From contig NZ_CP067341.1 in the NCBI RefSeq assembly GCF_016638705.1, forward strand, positions 3,723,501-3,787,500: 64,000 nucleotides of DNA, read 5' to 3'. Shown here in pieces: positions 9,153 through 17,407 of this stretch; position 1 is the stretch's first letter; every line of letters begins with the position of its first letter. The translations under genes were made by a program, and so were the position numbers. This DNA comes from Lysinibacillus agricola (GTDB lineage: Bacteria; Bacillota; Bacilli; Bacillales_A; Planococcaceae). The notes under the pieces are model-generated. The model was given only the letters and a program-made list of their open reading frames with translations. It ran no database searches and was not told the DNA's origin.

Positions 9153-9331
9153 TTAAAAATAATTTACTGGAATGTCAACACTAAATTGAACATTTTATAA
9201 GGATTGCGATTCATTTTGAGATATTTCTGTTTCAAAGTGTCTATCTTATAAGATACAGTTTAAATAAGTTGCCCATTTTTTAATGTCCTTTACAAAGGGT
9301 ACACTGGTATGTGCCTCTATAGGTTTAAGTT

Positions 9332-9829
9332 TTATCTCAAAATTTGTTCAATAGCACTTTCTAAATCAATTGCTTCCTGACCAATCACCAGTAAGCAACT
9401 ATCTTCATCGGATGCAGGCTCAAAACCGATTCTTATTTTTGGAATATCATATTTGTCTTTTAGAACTAAAAGAGATTCTACTATTTTCTTAGATTTCAAC
9501 TTTATTTCAGTTCTCGCACCTACTAATAACTCTCTTTCTGAAAAATTAAAAGTAATATCCCCTGTATCTTTATCAAAGGAAAATATTATCATAACATTAT
9601 TTAAGCTACATCCTATTTCTATTTGGTTCAGAAATACATTTCCCGTCCCTAACGGAGTGAGTATTTCTTGGTAACTTTTAATTTGATGAAATTCAATATT
9701 ATCTCCACTATTCTTATCAAAGAAATGAGATGACTTTACTTCTGGTGAACTAATCAAAAGTTCTTCAAACACTAGTTTATTTAACTCATCTTTTCGGAAG
9801 TCTTCTAGAATAATTTCAAGATTTTCCAA
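9332..9829 (-). CDS. Orphan immunity protein
   Basis: 165 aa if translation starts at the TTG at 9829, which has AAAAAAGGAG eight bases upstream; the earlier frame to 9856 overlaps the toxin-tip stop and has no site of its own. The middle part (NVMIIFSFDKDTGDITFNF, then KDKYDIPKIRIGFEPASDED) is typical of a small alpha/beta immunity protein, family not recognised. It directly follows a toxin-tip remnant (GRGVRLNQDGTFKGFIDE). The non-ATG start is unusual but well placed. Its toxin is gone, so it is an orphan antidote. Confidence 0.65.
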   Translation of the reverse strand: MENLEIILEDFRKDELNKLVFEELLISSPEVKSSHFFDKNSGDNIEFHQIKSYQEILTPLGTGNVFLNQIEIGCSLNNVMIIFSFDKDTGDITFNFSERELLVGARTEIKLKSKKIVESLLVLKDKYDIPKIRIGFEPASDEDSCLLVIGQEAIDLESAIEQILR

Positions 9830-9845
9830 ACTATCTACTCCTTTT

Positions 9846-10440
9846 TTATTCGTCAATAAAGCCCTTAAATGTTCCGTCTTGATTAAGTCTTACTCCACGA
9901 CCATCAGGCTACTACGTAGTGCTGAAAGTAATTGTCCAAGGGTCTACTCATCCCTGACTATTCAACTCTAATTCATAGTAATGCTCTGGCCTTGTCTCAA
10001 TTCTTAGGGTATGTAAGTGACCTTCTGTTTCTCTAAAGTTTTTAAAATACATATGAATGTATACATCGTCACTTTTGCGCATGTGCAGTTCATAGCTATA
10101 TGTTCCAATTGCAATTTAGGGATATCTTTAACTGTATACAATTAAAAACTATTTATATCTTTGTTTATCACCACGAGCTTTGTCATTTTCGTTAGTTTGT
10201 TAGTTATTCCATTTTAAACTATCCTTGCCATTTAAAGTGTCTCTCGCTTAATTCTCGTTCTTTTCTCCGTATCCCCGTATTAAAATAACTTAATGCTACA
10301 ACATTCATGAGCTCTCGATTCTCAAAACACATCTTTTTTCTCACTTTGTCCCACTATCTTTTACGCCCATAAATGTCATCTTAGTATCTTTTCTAACAGT
10401 AAGCATTTTCATGTGTCATAACTGACCATCATTAATTAAA
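9846..10440 (-). pseudogene. Graveyard of toxin and immunity fragments
   Basis: At least three decayed pieces can be read on the minus strand. At 9846-9905 GRGVRLNQDGTFKGFIDE ends in TAA, a typical toxin tip. At about 9948-10110 there is an open stretch AIGTYSYELHMRKSDDVY to YYELELNSQG, immunity-like. Around 10190-10270 RELSERHFKWQG is followed by several stops and further toxin-like words (TNENDKARGDKQR across frames). No complete gene survives. The region separates cassette 1 from the older cassettes and marks at least two earlier toxin/immunity pairs. Confidence 0.5.
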
Positions 10441-10467
10441 TATACATCCCATCAGTTTTTCGTATAA

Positions 10468-10503
10468 GTAAAAAACCTTGAAAGGCATATAGCCAGTCAA
10501 GGT
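10468..10503 (-). terminator. Terminator of the intact cassette
   Basis: AACCTTGA / TCAAGGT arms with inner GGC/GCC and a T-run on the minus strand, 16 bases below the cassette-1 immunity stop. It is almost identical to the copy next to the intron. Confidence 0.8.
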
Positions 10504-10518
10504 AATCAAATTTTTTAC

Positions 10519-10977
10519 TCATCTTTCATATACAGTAATGAATAATTCTCCGTCCTCCTCCTCGAACACACTTACTACTATCTCCCGATCTGGGAATCTG
10601 TTCTTAAAGCTAAGTGACCAAAATATTTTAAGAACCTCTCCTAAAGCCTGTATTTGCTCCTCTAAGTTCTCATCCTCATCAACATTAATATGAAAAAAAT
10701 CTCTAACTTGATATAAGTTCATCATTTTTTCTATATTAACTTTATTTTTTTGACATTCCTCCTTCCACATTTCGAAATATTTTTCTGAAAACTTATCTTT
10801 TAATAAAAAACATCCTTCGACTTCAATAACATCCGGATAAAAAAATTTCGCAAACCCAAGTGCTGTTTTTATATCTGATTTCATATTTACATAGCTCCAC
10901 CATGTAAATTTCCCTTCATTAACATCTTTAAACTCCATAAATTCGCTATTTATTTCATCATTGAACAAGAATATCAC
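10519..10977 (-). CDS. Immunity protein of intact cassette 1
   Basis: 152 aa from a GTG at 10977, or 149 aa from the TTG at 10968, which is better spaced behind TTAGGATGT; the start is uncertain. It lies 12 bases after the toxin-1 stop and just before a terminator. It is very acidic (LYQVRDFFHINVDEDENLEE) and cytosolic, which would suit binding a basic toxin. Family not recognised. It is the only immunity gene here whose toxin is complete, so it should be essential for the strain's self-protection if toxin 1 is made. Confidence 0.75.
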   Translation of the reverse strand: MIFLFNDEINSEFMEFKDVNEGKFTWWSYVNMKSDIKTALGFAKFFYPDVIEVEGCFLLKDKFSEKYFEMWKEECQKNKVNIEKMMNLYQVRDFFHINVDEDENLEEQIQALGEVLKIFWSLSFKNRFPDREIVVSVFEEEDGELFITVYER

Positions 10978-10989
10978 ATCCTAATCTTT

Positions 10990-12030
10990 TTATGGAATAT
11001 TTTTAGGTATTTCAGACGAGTCAGCTGGTCGAACCTCATAACCATTTTGAAACTTCTCCCTGTTTTTAGGGTTAGTATTGTATTTAGGCTCTTTTACATT
11101 TGGTCTAGGAATATCTCCATGTTCTTTTCCTGTTACACGAACCTCTTTAACAATTTTACCGTCGGAACCGTAAGTAGTATATTTAGTTATATTACCGTCC
11201 TTATCTCTCACTACTTCTGTGGAATTAGGCGTACCATACTCCTTAGGTTTATTTCTATTTTTTTTGTCCTTTGAAGTATTAGTTTTATCCGTACCCTTAG
11301 GAATATCACCCTTAGTTGATGCCGCATTTTTCGATGATTTAGCAGCTGCTTCGGTTGCATTCGTCGCGTTTTTGCTGTTGGAGAAGAGATTTAATGTAGC
11401 CTTTCCACCTTTTCCAGCTGCTTTAGCATATCCACCACCCAAGATGCCTGCCGCTGATATCCCTCGATCCATCGCACTCAATTTATCCAGTGTAAACGGA
11501 TCAAATCCAAAGGCCGTTTCAAAAGCGGCTTTGGCATTACCAACACCTGGAATGAAATCAGCGGCGGTTGATATTGCTTGGCTGATGCTAACCGATTTAA
11601 CAGCTATTGCTGCTTTCTTTGTCGCACTTTTAGCCACATTAGCAGTTGTTTTTGCTGCGCTTTTAGCCGCATTAACAGTTGTTTTTGCTGCCTTTTTAAC
11701 TGCCTTAACAGCTGTTTTCGCTGCCTTTTTAACTGTCTTTACAACTTTTTTCACATACTTCTTGGCCTTTTTAACTGCTTTTTTTACAGCCTTTTTAAAC
11801 CTCTTGACCAGTTTGCTCTTGGATAAATTATTTTTTAGCTTCCTGGCTTTTGTCAAGACCTTGCCTAACTTTTTCTTGAGCTTTTTCTTCGCTTTTTTTA
11901 AGGCTTTCTTTAGTTTCTTTTTGGCCTTTTTGATTTTCTTTTTAGCCGCTTTTTTAACTTTCCCTACAACAGGGATACTGCCTAAAGCACTACCTAGTGC
12001 TCCGAAGAATCCTTTACCCTTCTTCGCCAT
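10990..12030 (-). CDS. VgrG-linked polymorphic toxin (intact cassette)
   Basis: 346 aa; its ATG shares a base with the VgrG stop (TAATG), so translation is coupled. Residues 1-155 are a lysine/alanine-rich tract with histone-tail-like repeats (KKAAKTAVKAVKKAAKTT). Residues 155-220 (AADFIPGVGNAKAAFETAFG, then DRGISAAGILGGGYAKA) look like a pre-toxin TG-type domain. The tip, from about 240, contains TEVVRDKDGNITKYTTYGSD and EVRPADSSEIPKNIP; its activity is not recognised, possibly Ntox24-like. No signal peptide. Position behind a VgrG and before an immunity gene makes it a spike-delivered effector by analogy with T6SS cargo. The strong plus-strand frame over this gene is its mirror image and not real. 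Confidence 0.8.
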   Translation of the reverse strand: MAKKGKGFFGALGSALGSIPVVGKVKKAAKKKIKKAKKKLKKALKKAKKKLKKKLGKVLTKARKLKNNLSKSKLVKRFKKAVKKAVKKAKKYVKKVVKTVKKAAKTAVKAVKKAAKTTVNAAKSAAKTTANVAKSATKKAAIAVKSVSISQAISTAADFIPGVGNAKAAFETAFGFDPFTLDKLSAMDRGISAAGILGGGYAKAAGKGGKATLNLFSNSKNATNATEAAAKSSKNAASTKGDIPKGTDKTNTSKDKKNRNKPKEYGTPNSTEVVRDKDGNITKYTTYGSDGKIVKEVRVTGKEHGDIPRPNVKEPKYNTNPKNREKFQNGYEVRPADSSEIPKNIP

Positions 12031-13559
12031 TAAGCATCACCCCCACCAAGAGGGATCATGCCCATGACGTCTAGGGCAGATTCAAGGTCAGCTCCGTCTT
12101 CTGATGCATCAGACACGGATACAGGTGCTTTGTTCGAGCCTTCCATTGTCACAATCTGTCCCTGTATATCGGTAATTCCGTCGAGAACGAGACTGCTGGA
12201 GCCACATGTCAAGTGCATAGATTCTGTTGCGTTCATCGAAATGCTTTTACCTGCAAAGGTGATATCATTGGCTTTTAGTGTAAGTGATTGCTTACTATGT
12301 ACTTCTACCCCGCTTCCCTGATCCAACTTTAGGAAAACGGAGCCTTCCTGTGCAGTAAATGTGACAGCTTGTGGGTCTAGCTTGATGTCCTTGCCTTTTG
12401 GCGTACCCCAGTAGGACGTTTTGGGATCGGCTATTTTTGGGTTGGAGTCGCCGCCCTTTCGTACACTATGGCGGACAACGGCAGCTTCCTCCCGATGTGT
12501 CGGGAAGGCAAGATGAACGCTATCGCCTTCCTCTGGCGGGCTGTAGAAACCGCTATGTCCTTCTGCAGTATAAGGCGTAGCAAGTGAGAACCATGTGGCT
12601 TCTTCCTTTTTTTGTGCCTCATCAATGGATAGGTGCAAGCGTACTTGATCCTTTTTGACCTCTAATACCTTACCCTCAATCGCTGTGCCTGATAAGGAAG
12701 GAATGTTTAGTCTTTCTTGACGAATACCTGCCTTGGACAGTAGATGATATTCATATGTAAGGACACCTTGTTGCATGCGGGCGATGGACTTTGCCACAAC
12801 TAGCTCCTTCTTTTGGAGTTGGACACGGTCACCGAGTGCTAATGTTTTTTTGGACTCGATCACATAGGATACTGTATCCCGCTCCTCCATTGGTCGCTCC
12901 ATGTCATTGAGCAGCGTATGTAAATACTTGGAGCGATCCTTGGTGATTGTATAGCTAGTAGCTGACAGTTTCTCTAATCGACCTTCTGGGAGACCGAACC
13001 ATAGCTTAGGTTTATCGACATCTACTGCTGGTACAAGCACTGTTCGAAAATGCGAGGCCATGCGCTTTAGAAATTGCCAGTCTGTCTCCCTATATTGTAA
13101 TATAAATTGCTTTAGAGGAGTAGCCTTTGATGCAGTGTCAATAACGTCTGCACCCGGATAGTTAGCGAGTACTTGCTTGAGCATGGCATTATACGTCATC
13201 TTGTCGTGCTGGAAAGAGCGAGCATTGCGTTTACAATCCAAGGTAAATGTAGATGACACCGCTTCTAACTCAATTTGGTACACGCCTCTCACCATACGAA
13301 CGGCTACTTCGGATACTTGCCCCTTAAAAAGCGATCGCACACGCTGTCCATTGCGTTTTTGATAGAGTTCTATCCGATCTGAACTGCTGGCAATCTGCAT
13401 ACAGCGATCTTTTTTCTCCTCTGGGATGAATCCCGTAATTGATAACCTTGCATGGTCATTCATAGTTTGGGTCAAGCTGAGATCATGCAACGTCTGAACT
13501 TCATAGGGGGATACGAGTTCAAGCTCTCCGTATCCAATCACTTCCTCATACGTGTTCAC
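12030..13559 (-). CDS. vgrG: VgrG/Pvc8-family spike protein 1 (toxin carrier)
   Basis: 509 aa. Residues 1-240 follow the phage late-control D (gp27-like) fold, with the family signature QYRETDWQFLKRMASHFRT near 155. A gp5-like OB domain spans about 285-375 (GKVLEVKKDQVRLHLSIDEA, then TPYTAEGHSGFYSPPEEGDSV). The C-terminal part (SVFLKLDQGSGVEVHSKQSL) is a beta-helix-like segment ending in a flexible linker DASEDGADLESALD. It would form the trimeric spike at the tip of the injection tube. It starts 34 bases after the PAAR-like gene and is coupled to toxin 1. Its 3' end occurs again at 7517-8025 and 5599-5680. Confidence 0.85.
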   Translation of the reverse strand: MNTYEEVIGYGELELVSPYEVQTLHDLSLTQTMNDHARLSITGFIPEEKKDRCMQIASSSDRIELYQKRNGQRVRSLFKGQVSEVAVRMVRGVYQIELEAVSSTFTLDCKRNARSFQHDKMTYNAMLKQVLANYPGADVIDTASKATPLKQFILQYRETDWQFLKRMASHFRTVLVPAVDVDKPKLWFGLPEGRLEKLSATSYTITKDRSKYLHTLLNDMERPMEERDTVSYVIESKKTLALGDRVQLQKKELVVAKSIARMQQGVLTYEYHLLSKAGIRQERLNIPSLSGTAIEGKVLEVKKDQVRLHLSIDEAQKKEEATWFSLATPYTAEGHSGFYSPPEEGDSVHLAFPTHREEAAVVRHSVRKGGDSNPKIADPKTSYWGTPKGKDIKLDPQAVTFTAQEGSVFLKLDQGSGVEVHSKQSLTLKANDITFAGKSISMNATESMHLTCGSSSLVLDGITDIQGQIVTMEGSNKAPVSVSDASEDGADLESALDVMGMIPLGGGDA

Positions 13560-13592
13560 ATGAATACCCTTCTTTCCTCAGTGGATGATGGA

Positions 13593-14000
13593 TTATTCTT
13601 GACCATCATCTTCTACCTTTATCGTCCCGCAATATATGCACATATTAGTAGATTGATTGATAAGCGCGGGAGAATTCTCAATCAACTGATCAGACTTTCC
13701 GTTAATCCATGGCATCGTGACCACTGGTGTACACGGCATCGGTTTCAAAACACCATTATTAGCCGCTGTTGCAGCTGCCACCGTAGGATTAGATAATGTT
13801 TGACATAAACCGAAGGGCTGAATATTGACATAGGGCTTATAATCCATCGTGTTCATCTTTGCCTTGTTTTTTGAGTAAACCCCATGGCTTACAGGCATTT
13901 TTAATATGCTTGTTTGATCACCTTGGGAGCACGATAATTTGGCACCAGCAACTACATAACTGTGCTGCTCATCACCTTTTGTCTGCATTTCATCCGCCAT
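13593..14000 (-). CDS. DUF4280 PAAR-like spike-tip protein
   Basis: 135 aa. Family pattern: SYVVAGAKLSCSQGDQTSIL, VNIQPFGLCQTLSNP, a CTPVVTMPWINGK block, and a C-terminal MCIYCGTIKVEDDGQ. DUF4280 proteins are PAAR-like cone proteins that sharpen the VgrG spike. The spaced cysteines are conserved in the family and probably structural or metal-binding. The start ATG has AAAGGGTGG upstream. It lies immediately 5' of the toxin-carrying VgrG. The 14001-14227 gap contains no gene; it could hold a promoter for the PAAR-VgrG-toxin unit but I see no strong match. Confidence 0.85.
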   Translation of the reverse strand: MADEMQTKGDEQHSYVVAGAKLSCSQGDQTSILKMPVSHGVYSKNKAKMNTMDYKPYVNIQPFGLCQTLSNPTVAAATAANNGVLKPMPCTPVVTMPWINGKSDQLIENSPALINQSTNMCIYCGTIKVEDDGQE

Positions 14001-14227
14001 CGAAAACCACCCTTTCTAACAGAAACGTGCATTCACATCGCTTCACTTTGGCACACTCAAAAGCGAAAAAATACGTTACTATTTCCACTATTGAGAATTT
14101 TTATCGCGATACGTAAATGCCTAGATATCACTTAAAAACTAATCACTTTAGGTAATAATGATTTCGTCTTTTTTATCTTTGCCTTCTTCAAACAACTCTT
14201 TATGTTTTTCTTGCTATCGCTACTTAC

Positions 14228-14779
14228 CTATGAATTTAGGGTCTCGTTCCATTTTCCTTCTGTTTGCACTTTGCGTAATCGAATACCTCGAAATGCTCGG
14301 CGCAACATACTTTCTGCTAGCTCTATATTGACAATGATATAATTCTCTTTAATACCTTCAATTTGAAAGAAGGTGTATGGTGCGGCTAAAGTCTCATCAA
14401 TAACGAGCTTTTTCAGCGTTCCATCTAGATGGAATTCGGTTTGTGCTGAAAGACAGGCCACTTTTGGCGGAATGGAGAGCCAATATAACGTTTGTTTTAA
14501 TTTCGGCATATCTACGAGAACAACTGGTTTAAATGGTAAGCGCGACTCATATTTCTCCACTAGCTGCTTCACTGGATCAGCTAAAAGAGCAATGGGCTTT
14601 TCGATAAAATCGATATAGTCATTTTCACTTTTATCTAAAACAGGAAATTGACGCTCGAGCTCCTCTAGCTCCTCCATTCTTTCCACTGTTAATAGTTCTT
14701 TTTTAATAATTTTTGATAGTCCAACTGGTTCTACAGCATTCGAGATACGCTCATCCTGAGATAGAATAAAATAGTTCAT
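14228..14779 (-). CDS. Uncharacterised protein beside the spike genes
   Basis: 183 aa, start ATG behind GGAGATTAAAAG. No signal peptide or membrane segment. It reads as an alpha/beta protein (MNYFILSQDERISNAVEPVG, later FKPVVLVDMPKLKQTLYWLS and RRAFRGIRLRKVQTEGKW). I do not recognise the family. It is sandwiched between the pentapeptide-repeat and PAAR-like genes, 25 bases after the former, so it probably serves effector loading or spike assembly. An alternative is an immunity-type protein of the Imm11/DUF1629 kind, on a loose overall resemblance only. Confidence 0.6.
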   Translation of the reverse strand: MNYFILSQDERISNAVEPVGLSKIIKKELLTVERMEELEELERQFPVLDKSENDYIDFIEKPIALLADPVKQLVEKYESRLPFKPVVLVDMPKLKQTLYWLSIPPKVACLSAQTEFHLDGTLKKLVIDETLAAPYTFFQIEGIKENYIIVNIELAESMLRRAFRGIRLRKVQTEGKWNETLNS

Positions 14780-14804
14780 CTTTTAATCTCCTTTTTCACG
14801 ACAT

Positions 14805-15935
14805 CTATTTCCAAATGACACTCGCTGTTTGGAATGGATCTAGCTTCAAATATTCCCGTGCTTCCTTCGAGAACACAGCTTTTTCTAAATTGGCTCCTTC
14901 AAAATGAGCATTCTTGACGTTAGCCCCGATAAAGCAAGCACCTCGTAAATTAGCTAGTTCAAAATCAGCTCCCTCTAAATTAGCGCCGGTAAAGCGCACT
15001 GGGTGGTAGCCTGGCATTTCCCACTTCTGTCGATCAGTTAGTCCGCTTGCTCCCTGAGCTCGTTGGAACTTAGCACCTTGTAATTGACTATTGCTAAAAT
15101 CCGCCTCATGGATTGTACTAAAGCTCAAATCAGCGTCCATTAGTTGACTATTCCTAAGATTGGCTCCAATAAGCAAGCAATTACGCATTTTGCTCTGTGC
15201 TAAATTCGTTTTCTGGAAAAAGGCATAGCGAATATCTAAGTCTTCATAGTTGCCACCAGATAGATTTAATTTGCTAAATACTTCATACGGATATTCATCC
15301 TCTAATTTTTGATCTAGCCAAGCCTTGATTTCTTCGATATCCTTCGAGGAGAAGTCCTCGCTATAGACAACTTCATTAACATCCATAAATTCACCTATAC
15401 GAATTTCTACAACAGCATCTCGATCAAGTGCTAAATATTCTGGACATCTTATAATGTCTGGCAATGCATATCTAGCAAGGCTAATAACATATTGATGAAA
15501 ATGAGATGCTTCCTTAAGCTTGATGTGCTCAATATCCGCTTGGGTAATGGCTCCCATGAATGTTTTGCTGTATAAATATAATTCCTCAGCAAATTGCTCT
15601 AAAAAGCTTAACGCCCAACTTGCATCATAGGTAGTTAAAATAGGACGCAGATCAAAGAACCATTCCTCATCTGTCCCCTCTACTAGATAGTGATGACGTC
15701 CCTCCAGTAGCTCTGTGCGTAGCATAGAAAATGTGATATGTCCTATTGGGCCTTTTTGTTGAAGAGATTGTTGCTGCTGTAGCTGATGACAAATGGTTTG
15801 AAAGGATTTTCTAAATTCCTCAGCAAGCTCATCCTTTGAAGCTTGGAAGAAATCCTCTAACGCCAAGAGATACTTCAACCGTCTTTTCTCAACTTCCGTT
15901 TCATAAAAATGCTGTAAAACTCCCTCTGCTTGCAT
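14805..15935 (-). CDS. Pentapeptide-repeat protein of the spike operon
   Basis: 376 aa from the ATG at 15935, which has GAAGGAG six bases upstream; the longer frame to 15971 lacks a site. The first 220 residues are a helical domain of unknown type. From about 225 a right-handed beta-helix of pentapeptide repeats follows (NLAQSKMRNCLLIGANLRNS, later GANLEGADFELANLRGACF), interrupted by an insert around RQKWEMPGYHPVRF. Pentapeptide-repeat proteins commonly accompany VgrG/PAAR genes in T6SS loci as adaptors or effectors. It starts 47 bases after the VgrG2 stop. Confidence 0.75.
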   Translation of the reverse strand: MQAEGVLQHFYETEVEKRRLKYLLALEDFFQASKDELAEEFRKSFQTICHQLQQQQSLQQKGPIGHITFSMLRTELLEGRHHYLVEGTDEEWFFDLRPILTTYDASWALSFLEQFAEELYLYSKTFMGAITQADIEHIKLKEASHFHQYVISLARYALPDIIRCPEYLALDRDAVVEIRIGEFMDVNEVVYSEDFSSKDIEEIKAWLDQKLEDEYPYEVFSKLNLSGGNYEDLDIRYAFFQKTNLAQSKMRNCLLIGANLRNSQLMDADLSFSTIHEADFSNSQLQGAKFQRAQGASGLTDRQKWEMPGYHPVRFTGANLEGADFELANLRGACFIGANVKNAHFEGANLEKAVFSKEAREYLKLDPFQTASVIWK

Positions 15936-15982
15936 ATGTGTCTCCTTCTTTCTCTTCATTAAGAAACCCATCTATAGGGCTT

Positions 15983-17407
15983 TTAATTGGCCTTTACTTC
16001 TTTCCCGAAAATTTGCACACTGCCATCCATCATTATTTTACTTTCCTTGCATTTTAGTGAAATTTCTTCTTCCGCAGACAACAGAATTTTCTTGCTTGCA
16101 TTGACTGAAATATCTGCCTCGGAAATAAGCTTAATTTCCTTTTTACTAAAAATTTCGATGCCGCTCGCTTCATTTAAACGGATAAAAATATCGTTATCTT
16201 GTGCTGTAATGACAATTTCCGTTGGACTCATCTTAATTTCTTTGCCAAAGGCTGTTCTGTAATATTTCGTCGAAGGATCATCTAGTTTATTGGTTGCGGT
16301 GCTGGCTAAATTTGTTCGAATCGAGCTACTAGCAATTCCCTCCTCCTCACGATGTGAAGGGAAATTCACTTGTACGAAGTCGTTAATTTCAGGCATACAG
16401 TACCAACCACTATGCCCCTCAGCCGTGTAAGGCGTTGCATAAAGGAACCAATGTGCCTTTCCTTTATCCTGTTTTTCATCAATATTTAAATGGACCTTTA
16501 TATGATCCTTGGCTACCTCTAACACTTTACCGATAATGGAGACACCAGAAATTTCATCATTATATATTTCACTCTTGTTCATGCCATTCTTCGTTGAAAG
16601 TGTATAACGATGCTTAAGTAAGCCATCCTTCATTGACGTAGAGGCCTCACAAACATAGAGTGTTTGCTTATGAAATGTTACGTGGTCGCCTATGGCAAGT
16701 ACCTGATCGGTTTCCACTTCATAGTACAAAAAGTCATGCTCCCCCATACCTTGATTGCCGTTATATGTATAGAGGAGATAGTCTGCTAGTTTTTTTCTTG
16801 TCGTGTAATGATAGTCTTCTAGCTTTCCTTTTGCTTTGCCAGCAGGGACACCAAAATGGAACTTTGGCTTATCAAAAGTAGCTGCAGGAACTAGTCCAGT
16901 GTTATAGCGGGAGGCAAGACGTTTTAAAAATTGCCAATCGGTTTCTCGGTACTGTAGGGTAAACTTGCCTAATTTCCCACCCTTTGTAGCCTCATCGATA
17001 ATATCGAGACCAGGGTAATATGGACTCATGAGCTTGAATAGAGACGAATAGGTCAGCTCTTTATCTTGATAGGAGCGATTTTTCTTCTGAATATCGAGGA
17101 AGTAGGTGTTGGAGGCAGCCTCGACTTCGATGTAGTAAATACCCCGAATTGAATGTACCTTGACACCTAATATAACACCCTTAAATAACGGAGTAGGCGC
17201 ACCTAAATGATCCAGCTGATTCACTTCAATGGCTGAATAGACCTCTGTCATTTCAACGTACTGATCTCGAACTTCCTCAGGTACGATACCCGTAAAGCGT
17301 AATGTCGCGTGCTCATTCATTTTCTTCGTGAGTGTAAGCTCTTGAATACTCACTAGTTTAAATGGCAGTACTTGAAGATTATGATAGGCAGTTACTACTC
17401 CACTCAT
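15983..17407 (-). CDS. vgrG: VgrG/Pvc8-family spike protein 2
   Basis: 474 aa with the same plan as VgrG1: gp27-like part with LQYRETDWQFLKRLASRYNT, OB fold with ATPYTAEGHSGWYCMPEIND, then a beta-helix-like C-terminus (NDIFIRLNEASGIEIFSKKE). It lacks the DASEDG linker and no toxin follows, so it is either a structural spike or loads separate cargo. Its ATG overlaps the stop of the DcrB-like gene (ATGA), suggesting that protein is its co-translated partner. GGAGGAG precedes the start. About one third to one half identity to VgrG1 by eye. Confidence 0.85.
   Translation of the reverse strand: MSGVVTAYHNLQVLPFKLVSIQELTLTKKMNEHATLRFTGIVPEEVRDQYVEMTEVYSAIEVNQLDHLGAPTPLFKGVILGVKVHSIRGIYYIEVEAASNTYFLDIQKKNRSYQDKELTYSSLFKLMSPYYPGLDIIDEATKGGKLGKFTLQYRETDWQFLKRLASRYNTGLVPAATFDKPKFHFGVPAGKAKGKLEDYHYTTRKKLADYLLYTYNGNQGMGEHDFLYYEVETDQVLAIGDHVTFHKQTLYVCEASTSMKDGLLKHRYTLSTKNGMNKSEIYNDEISGVSIIGKVLEVAKDHIKVHLNIDEKQDKGKAHWFLYATPYTAEGHSGWYCMPEINDFVQVNFPSHREEEGIASSSIRTNLASTATNKLDDPSTKYYRTAFGKEIKMSPTEIVITAQDNDIFIRLNEASGIEIFSKKEIKLISEADISVNASKKILLSAEEEISLKCKESKIMMDGSVQIFGKEVKAN

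Noticed and set aside
11219..12067. 282-aa plus-strand ORF rich in Phe/Leu/Ala
   Set aside because: It is the antisense of the lysine/alanine-rich toxin (AAA/GCA codons read as TTT/TGC); no ribosome site, and the same mirror appears at 5252-5491 and 7150-7554.
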